From NCBI GenBank assembly GCA_030620925.1, contig JAUXIQ010000024.1:1-11841 (forward strand): DNA of 11,841 bases. The letters are read 5' to 3'. This DNA is from JAUXIQ01 sp030620925 [NCBI: Nitrospinota bacterium]. GTDB lineage: Bacteria > JAUXIQ01. Of the stretch, positions 7,628 through 11,841 are shown piece by piece (the stretch's first letter is position 1; each line of letters opens with the position of its first letter). The position numbers were made by a program, and so were the translations under genes. The notes under the pieces were generated by a model that had not been told where the DNA came from, did not search any database, and saw nothing but the letters and a program-made list of their open reading frames with translations.

Positions 7628-7709
7628 GTGTCAACAATTTAGTGTAAATTGCGTTTAATCTAATTGCTTAAAGAAGGGTAGATTGGCGCTCACCTTTCCG
7701 ACCGGGTTT
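7628..7709 (+). repeat. left terminal inverted repeat
   Basis: Begins GTGTCAACAATTT and ends GACCGGGTTT. The inner 45 bases (7665-7709) match the right arm at 43 positions, while the outer 37 match at only 26, most of those in the first 23 bases. Confidence 0.85.
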
Positions 7710-7754
7710 CCCTTAGTGCCCTCGTTCATATCTGACTTGATCTTATTCGTGAGG

Positions 7755-7816
7755 GTTTCGATATCCAGATTTTATTGAAATTTTGCTAACTGTTAATAGT
7801 GGCAAGATATCGAAAC
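7755..7816. repeat. internal inverted repeat of the element
   Basis: GTTTCGATATC (7755-7765) and GATATCGAAAC (7806-7816) are perfect 11-bp inverted copies separated by 40 bp, inside the transposase-less element. They could fold into a long hairpin or be a protein-binding pair. Confidence 0.6.
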
Positions 7817-8070
7817 TTTTTGCAAGAACTGACCGACCACTAGATCTTGCGCCTCCCCCCCTTGAACCAAGAAGCTACCCTATGATCAGCTCAGGTTTAA
7901 AACCTTCCCGCCCATCGAAAACCTCCTCTTACCCCAAAGTAAGCCTATACCCTAACTTAACTTACTGGACCGGTTTATGGGGGGCAGGTCACCATGGAAA
8001 TCGTTGCAGGTGAGTTCATCTGTAACAAGCTGTTGGCATTCTCCCTGAAGGAAGAACTACATTGGAGGTC

Positions 8071-8152
8071 AAACCCGGTCGGAAAGGTGGGCGCCAATCT
8101 ACCCTTCTTCAAGCAGATAACCCAAAGAGAATGTACACAAAATTGTTGACAC
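8071..8152 (-). repeat. right terminal inverted repeat
   Basis: The reverse complement begins GTGTCAACAATTT and continues through GAAGAAGGGTAGATTGGCGC to GGGTTT. It pairs with the left arm at 7628-7709. Its outermost bases contain TTGACA reading out of the element toward the secreted-protein genes. Confidence 0.85.
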
Positions 8153-8175
8153 CACAAAAAAAAAGGTTTTATTAT
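8146..8175 (+). promoter_or_regulatory. hybrid promoter: -35 from element end, -10 from flank
   Basis: A perfect TTGACA (8146-8151) at the right tip of the inverted repeat is followed after 18 bp by TATTAT (8170-8175), lying outside the element. Transcription would begin near 8182 and run into the GTG at 8248 after a leader of about 65 bases. An A9 run inside the spacer may add curvature. Outward -35 boxes in transposon ends that form hybrid promoters are well known in several IS families. Confidence 0.6.
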
Positions 8176-8247
8176 GCTTTTCGAACATTTGGTAGGGGCT
8201 GAGTGGACGTGTAAATAATCTTCATTAATAAAAGTAAGGATGAAAAC

Positions 8248-8751
8248 GTGAAATCAACGATAGTAATTTTAATCGCATCGGCTTCTATCGTGATTGGTGG
8301 TTCTCTTTTTGCGGGCAAAGCAAAGGATGCTCAACAGATTACGTCGGAAGAGGAATCCGCTTCTGAGATGCTTTTTGGTTATCAGATCTTATCTCCTCGC
8401 GCCGGTGATGCGACCACCGATCTTCGGGTTGAAACAGGCTGCGATGAGGCAGAACCCCGTAAAGTGATCGTAAAGCTGGGCTGGAAAGTCGCCACGTCTC
8501 CGGGGTTGGAGCAGCGCGTTCTTCTGACAATATATAAAAACGGCTTGGTGACAGGCAAATTCGAATCGAGTGACGCTTTGTCGCCGGAACAGTCTTCACA
8601 CGTTTTGGAAGGATTAGCCCCGGGTATCATTAACTACTGGAGGGTCCTCACCCTTCAGGAGGATGGCTGGGTACCGAGCGAAACAGCGAGTTTCAAAGCG
8701 ACTGTCTGCATAGCAGACTATGTATCACCACAACCGCACAAGGCTCAATGA
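8248..8751 (+). CDS. secreted FN3-like small protein, unknown function
   Basis: This 167-residue protein starts with GTG; AAGGA lies 7 bases before it, and the nearby ATG at 8240 is closed after three codons. Residues 1-22 form a signal peptide (MKSTIVILIASASIVIGGSLFA) with likely cleavage after LFA or FAG. A short acidic linker follows, then one domain from about 45 to 155 with regularly alternating strands. The end segment LEGLAPGIINYWRVLTLQEDGW...SETASF closely resembles the final strands of a fibronectin type III domain (the Y-x-W-R-V strand and W-S element). Two cysteines (66, 155) at the domain ends could form a disulfide after export. There is no lipobox and no anchoring motif. It lies 93 bp upstream of the giant secreted protein, so a shared transcript and role at the cell surface are plausible. 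I do not recognise a named family. Confidence 0.8.
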   Translation: MKSTIVILIASASIVIGGSLFAGKAKDAQQITSEEESASEMLFGYQILSPRAGDATTDLRVETGCDEAEPRKVIVKLGWKVATSPGLEQRVLLTIYKNGLVTGKFESSDALSPEQSSHVLEGLAPGIINYWRVLTLQEDGWVPSETASFKATVCIADYVSPQPHKAQ

Positions 8752-8844
8752 GCATCTGTCAGTATGCGCCATGAGGTGATGTCATATACTCATCTTTTAG
8801 AATTGAATAGAAGTTGCTCGGAATCGAACAATTGGAGGTCAGTA

Positions 8845-11841
8845 ATGAAGGAAATTAGAGCAGCCTTGAGACCGTCTATTGCGTTTGCACTTCCTTCGTA
8901 TCGAAAGCCCCTGACAATTCTTTTCATTGCCGGGATAATAAGTGTGGCTATATTAATTGTATCGACACCTGTGTCGGCTTTGGTAACACTTGAAGAAATC
9001 AACCCCACCAATTCAGACCTGGATGCGGGGGGCAACCCTGATCCCGCCAACCTTCAAGGCCCCGACCCCGATGGCGCCTCCGCCGGCCGCGTTAACGGTC
9101 TTGCAAGTGTCGCTGGTAACAATGATATATTCTATGCTGCCAGCGAATGGGGCGGGCTTTTTAAAACTGTAGACGGTGGATTGACCTGGGTTCGCCTAAA
9201 CGGTCATCTTCCAGTCGCTACCTGGGATGTGGAGGTGGACCCGAACAACCCGTCTATCGTATATGCGACCTCTTTCTATGACGGTCGGCTTGATCCTAAA
9301 TCAGGCATTCAGGTAAGCTATGACGGAGGAAACACATGGCTGCGCATGTTGACGTCATACCCTGACCCAGACCTTGAAGGCACATCAGACGATAACACTC
9401 CCCCTGGCTTCGTCTGCAATAACAACCGCCGCACGGAACCTTCGGCATTCGGTATCAGCATCGACCAGGATAACTCCCAGAACGTCTACATCGGCACAAA
9501 CTGCGGCCTGGCCATCAGCAATGACAGCGGCAGTACATGGGATTTTGTCGATCCCACACCGGCAGACACCGCTTCCGATATATGGGATGTGGTTGTGCAC
9601 AATGGAATAATAGACGTCTGCGGCAATGACGGCCATTTCCGCTCGACCGACGGTGGCTCCTTGTGGACGGTCGGAAGTGCGCTGCCGGGAGGCAATTGCA
9701 CCCTCGCTATCTCACCGGATGAAGATTATGTCCTTTTTGCCACGGTTGGTACAAGTATTTTCGAGTCTGATGATGCCGGCGCGAGCTGGACGGCATTGCC
9801 CAACCCCAGACCGCAGGGGCGCATCCCGGTCATAATAACCAATAACCGATCTGGAACCAACTTTGATCTCTGGTTTGGTGATGTCTCTCTGCACCGAAGG
9901 AGTTGTACCACTCCCTCCACTCCAGCCCCGGGCGGAGCGATCCGCTGCCCCTCTGTTCCGAACGGAACTGACGGGGTAGATAATGACGGTGACGGTAATA
10001 CGGACGAGGCGGACGAAACCTGGTTCGGCCCTTTTACCCGCTCAGTCGGTGCTCATGACGACGCTGGAGACCTTGTTTTCGACACCCAGGCTGCCGACGA
10101 TGCCTGCCCGATGATTTTCTCCTCTGACGGCGGTGTCTACTATAACACTGATACCGGTGCAGGCTGTCATAATCCGAACTGGGAGCAGCCGAATGTTACA
10201 CCGCGTGCGCAGTGGCTGTTTGCTATGGACGGTGCCGACCAACCGGGTGAGAATGATGAGGACCTTTATTTCGGCACCCAGGACATCGGCTCCTGGGCTA
10301 CGACCGATGCAGGTGCGGCAAACCCTAGTTGGAGCAATAAGGATTGTTGCGATGTGTTTGATATAGTAGCCGATTCTAACAGAGTTCTATATACTGTCTG
10401 TTGTTTTGGGGGCGCACGGGCAAACCGTCTTTTCATGCGAAACAGTGGTATGACCGGTGGGGGTGAGATAAATAACTATCCGCCCGGCAATCTACCGGGG
10501 TTCAGGCCAGACAGTATCATAGACCAGTTCGGGGACGATAAGTATGTTCTCGTAACCAGGAGCGGAGTATTCATTACCGATGATATCACCGACTCACCCA
10601 TTACCTGGACACAACTCGATACCGGCCCTGCCAATGCATGCGGCGTACAGGCCTCCGTCGACGGCCTAGGCACGCCTACTTTTTACGTCCAGGCCGGAAT
10701 CTGTAATGAAAGAACAATGGGTAACAACGGAGACCGGTTGTGGAAATATACCGGTACTGACCCCGGCGGAAGCTGGGTGCGTATCGACACGAATCTGCCT
10801 GGCGCCAGTCAGGGCGTCGGTATATTCGCTGCGGACTCCAACGACCCCAATGAGCTTTATGCTTCCAATATCAGAACCCTCCTGGGTGGTGGTCCGCAGA
10901 TGGTATTTTCAAATGATGGTGGTCTGACCTGGGAAAACGATGCTGAACTGGATGACATGATGACCGCCGGAGGCTTCTTTAAGTACCGGACTGAACGGGG
11001 GCCATCAAACTTTACCCGGTTTCGAGGCTATCCTCAGCCGACCTTGCTGGCCGTGGACCCGGAAGCACCCGAAATCCTTGTGGCGGGTGGGCGAGATTCA
11101 GGCGTGTTTATCAGCGGGAACAGCGGCGAGACATGGACTCTGGTGTCCGATCCGTTTGAATCCGATATTTCCGGTATTCCACATGTACCGAGACCGTGGT
11201 TCGCTTACTTCGATCATGACACGGCAGGCCAGACAGACGTCTACATCGGCACACAAGGACGCGGTGTTTGGAGGCTTTCTTTTACACCACCCCCTGTCGC
11301 TGATGCTGATGGCCCTTACATTACCTTCGAAGGGGTGGACATCGCGTTGGATGGAACCGGCTCCAATGACCCGGACGGCGGACCATTGGATTACGCATGG
11401 GATTTAGACGACGACGGTGCTTTCGATGATGCCGGCACCTCCACTCCGACTTTTGATATGGTCGGTCAGGACGGTGTTTTTCCCATCGCCCTCCGTGTGA
11501 CAGATTCAGACACATTCACCGATATCGACGAAACCAACGTAATAGTCTTAAATGTGGCGCCCGGTGTAAGCATTGGCTCTGATGCCCCTAAAGACGAGGG
11601 ATCAATTTTAACAGTGAGCGGCACGGTTACCGACCCCGGCTGGCTCGAACTCCTGACGGCGACCATCGACTGGGATAATGGAACACCGGTACAACCCATC
11701 ACAGGAACCTTGGAAAACGTAAGACCCGACGCAACACTGGTCTTCAACACAACACACGCTTACGGCGACAACGATAATTACAACATCGAGGTATGCGGTT
11801 TCGATGACGATACTTCGACCTGCGATACGACCGCAGCGCAG
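8845..11841 (+). CDS. giant exported Asp-box propeller / PKD-domain protein, 3' partial
   Basis: The frame is open for 999 codons and runs off the window. ATG at 8845 has GGAGGT 6 bases upstream. Residues 1-45 are a long signal sequence: a basic start, hydrophobic core about 23-44, cleavage near TPVSA-L. Residues 60-810 form one or two beta-propellers of the BNR/sortilin (glycosyl-hydrolase-like) type, with Asp-box turns at DGGLTW (110), DGGNTW (160), DSGSTW (227), DGGSLW (269), DAGASW (310), DGGLTW (691) and NSGETW (759). Residues 376-391 ([16 protein letters not shown]) look like a calcium-binding loop. Residues about 816-904 are a PKD domain ([24 protein letters not shown]), and a second PKD-like unit begins near 905. 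Many Cys residues suit an extracellular protein. Ligand and enzymatic activity cannot be told; adhesion, glycan binding or S-layer-associated roles are possible. Confidence 0.9.
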   Translation, partial: MKEIRAALRPSIAFALPSYRKPLTILFIAGIISVAILIVSTPVSALVTLEEINPTNSDLDAGGNPDPANLQGPDPDGASAGRVNGLASVAGNNDIFYAASEWGGLFKTVDGGLTWVRLNGHLPVATWDVEVDPNNPSIVYATSFYDGRLDPKSGIQVSYDGGNTWLRMLTSYPDPDLEGTSDDNTPPGFVCNNNRRTEPSAFGISIDQDNSQNVYIGTNCGLAISNDSGSTWDFVDPTPADTASDIWDVVVHNGIIDVCGNDGHFRSTDGGSLWTVGSALPGGNCTLAISPDEDYVLFATVGTSIFESDDAGASWTALPNPRPQGRIPVIITNNRSGTNFDLWFGDVSLHRRSCTTPSTPAPGGAIRCPSVPNGTDGVDNDGDGNTDEADETWFGPFTRSVGAHDDAGDLVFDTQAADDACPMIFSSDGGVYYNTDTGAGCHNPNWEQPNVTPRAQWLFAMDGADQPGENDEDLYFGTQDIGSWATTDAGAANPSWSNKDCCDVFDIVADSNRVLYTVCCFGGARANRLFMRNSGMTGGGEINNYPPGNLPGFRPDSIIDQFGDDKYVLVTRSGVFITDDITDSPITWTQLDTGPANACGVQASVDGLGTPTFYVQAGICNERTMGNNGDRLWKYTGTDPGGSWVRIDTNLPGASQGVGIFAADSNDPNELYASNIRTLLGGGPQMVFSNDGGLTWENDAELDDMMTAGGFFKYRTERGPSNFTRFRGYPQPTLLAVDPEAPEILVAGGRDSGVFISGNSGETWTLVSDPFESDISGIPHVPRPWFAYFDHDTAGQTDVYIGTQGRGVWRLSFTPPPVADADGPYITFEGVDIALDGTGSNDPDGGPLDYAWDLDDDGAFDDAGTSTPTFDMVGQDGVFPIALRVTDSDTFTDIDETNVIVLNVAPGVSIGSDAPKDEGSILTVSGTVTDPGWLELLTATIDWDNGTPVQPITGTLENVRPDATLVFNTTHAYGDNDNYNIEVCGFDDDTSTCDTTAAQ

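Larger units (their letters stand above)
7628..8152. mobile_element. 525-bp transposase-less element with 82-bp inverted repeats (MITE-like)
   Basis: The two ends are inverted copies over 82 bp without gaps (about 69 of 82 identical by hand alignment). Both start GTGTCAACAATTT when read inward. This tip, with TTGACAC reading outward, is reminiscent of IS256/mutator-type ends, but I cannot assign the family. The 361-bp interior contains no recognisable transposase: the open frames there (for example 7783-8013 + and about 7991-8149 +) show no known motifs. The element is therefore a MITE or the deleted remnant of an IS. No 8-9 bp target duplication is visible in the flanks (TTCCTGGAA left, CACAAAAAA right). 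Confidence 0.72.

Noticed and set aside
7783-8157. Transposase fragments inside the inverted-repeat element (frames 7783-8013 + and 7975-8157 -)
   Set aside because: Proline-rich or low-complexity translations without DDE or other transposase motifs, and no ribosome site.
9374-11750. Short frames on both strands within the giant secreted gene
   Set aside because: The continuous frame from 8845 with repeated Asp-box and PKD motifs explains the region; the others are shadows.

Overview
The window looks like a bacterial chromosome segment of mid GC. It holds a conserved housekeeping part on the left (about 1-7290) and an accessory part on the right (about 7290-11841). The gene set (VWA protein, PfpI protease, APT, a TIGR00725-type nucleotide-binding protein, SurE, a COG2509-type flavoprotein, PCMT), the GTG/TTG starts and short intergenic gaps would fit an anaerobic Chloroflexota such as a Dehalococcoidia-like lineage. 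That is my impression from protein style only; no taxonomic marker is present.

Left part. On the + strand lie the 3' part of a von Willebrand factor A protein and a DJ-1/PfpI protein. Convergent to them is a three-gene minus-strand operon: TIGR00725-type protein, apt (adenine salvage) and a small unknown protein. It appears to start from an almost leaderless promoter just behind a strong terminator. Upstream of that terminator is a HicB/HicA toxin-antitoxin locus directly behind a tRNA-Pro(CGG) gene. HicB is intact, but hicA is broken by one frameshift and one in-frame stop. Next comes a tightly packed minus-strand operon surE -> FAD-dependent oxidoreductase -> pcm, with surE and the oxidoreductase overlapping by four bases (TTGA). 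The surE-pcm pairing is a known stress/repair association.

Boundary and right part. At 7287-7337 there is only the 3' half (anticodon arm to CCA) of a second proline tRNA, readable as tRNA-Pro(GGG). This is the footprint expected where an integrative element entered a tRNA gene, so the DNA to its right may be an island whose intact tRNA lies beyond the window. The region then holds about 290 bp of noncoding DNA with a GC-rich palindrome. It is followed by a 525-bp element with 82-bp terminal inverted repeats and no recognisable transposase (MITE-like). The right tip of that element carries TTGACA, and the adjacent DNA supplies TATTAT 18 bp away. Together they make a consensus-like hybrid promoter pointing at two secreted proteins. 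These are a 167-residue FN3-like protein and a very large exported protein of at least 999 residues with Asp-box propeller repeats, a calcium-loop-like insert and PKD domains, which runs off the window end.

The most interesting signals are the tRNA half-gene boundary, the transposase-less element that seems to provide a promoter, the secreted pair behind it, and the decayed hicA beside an intact hicB.
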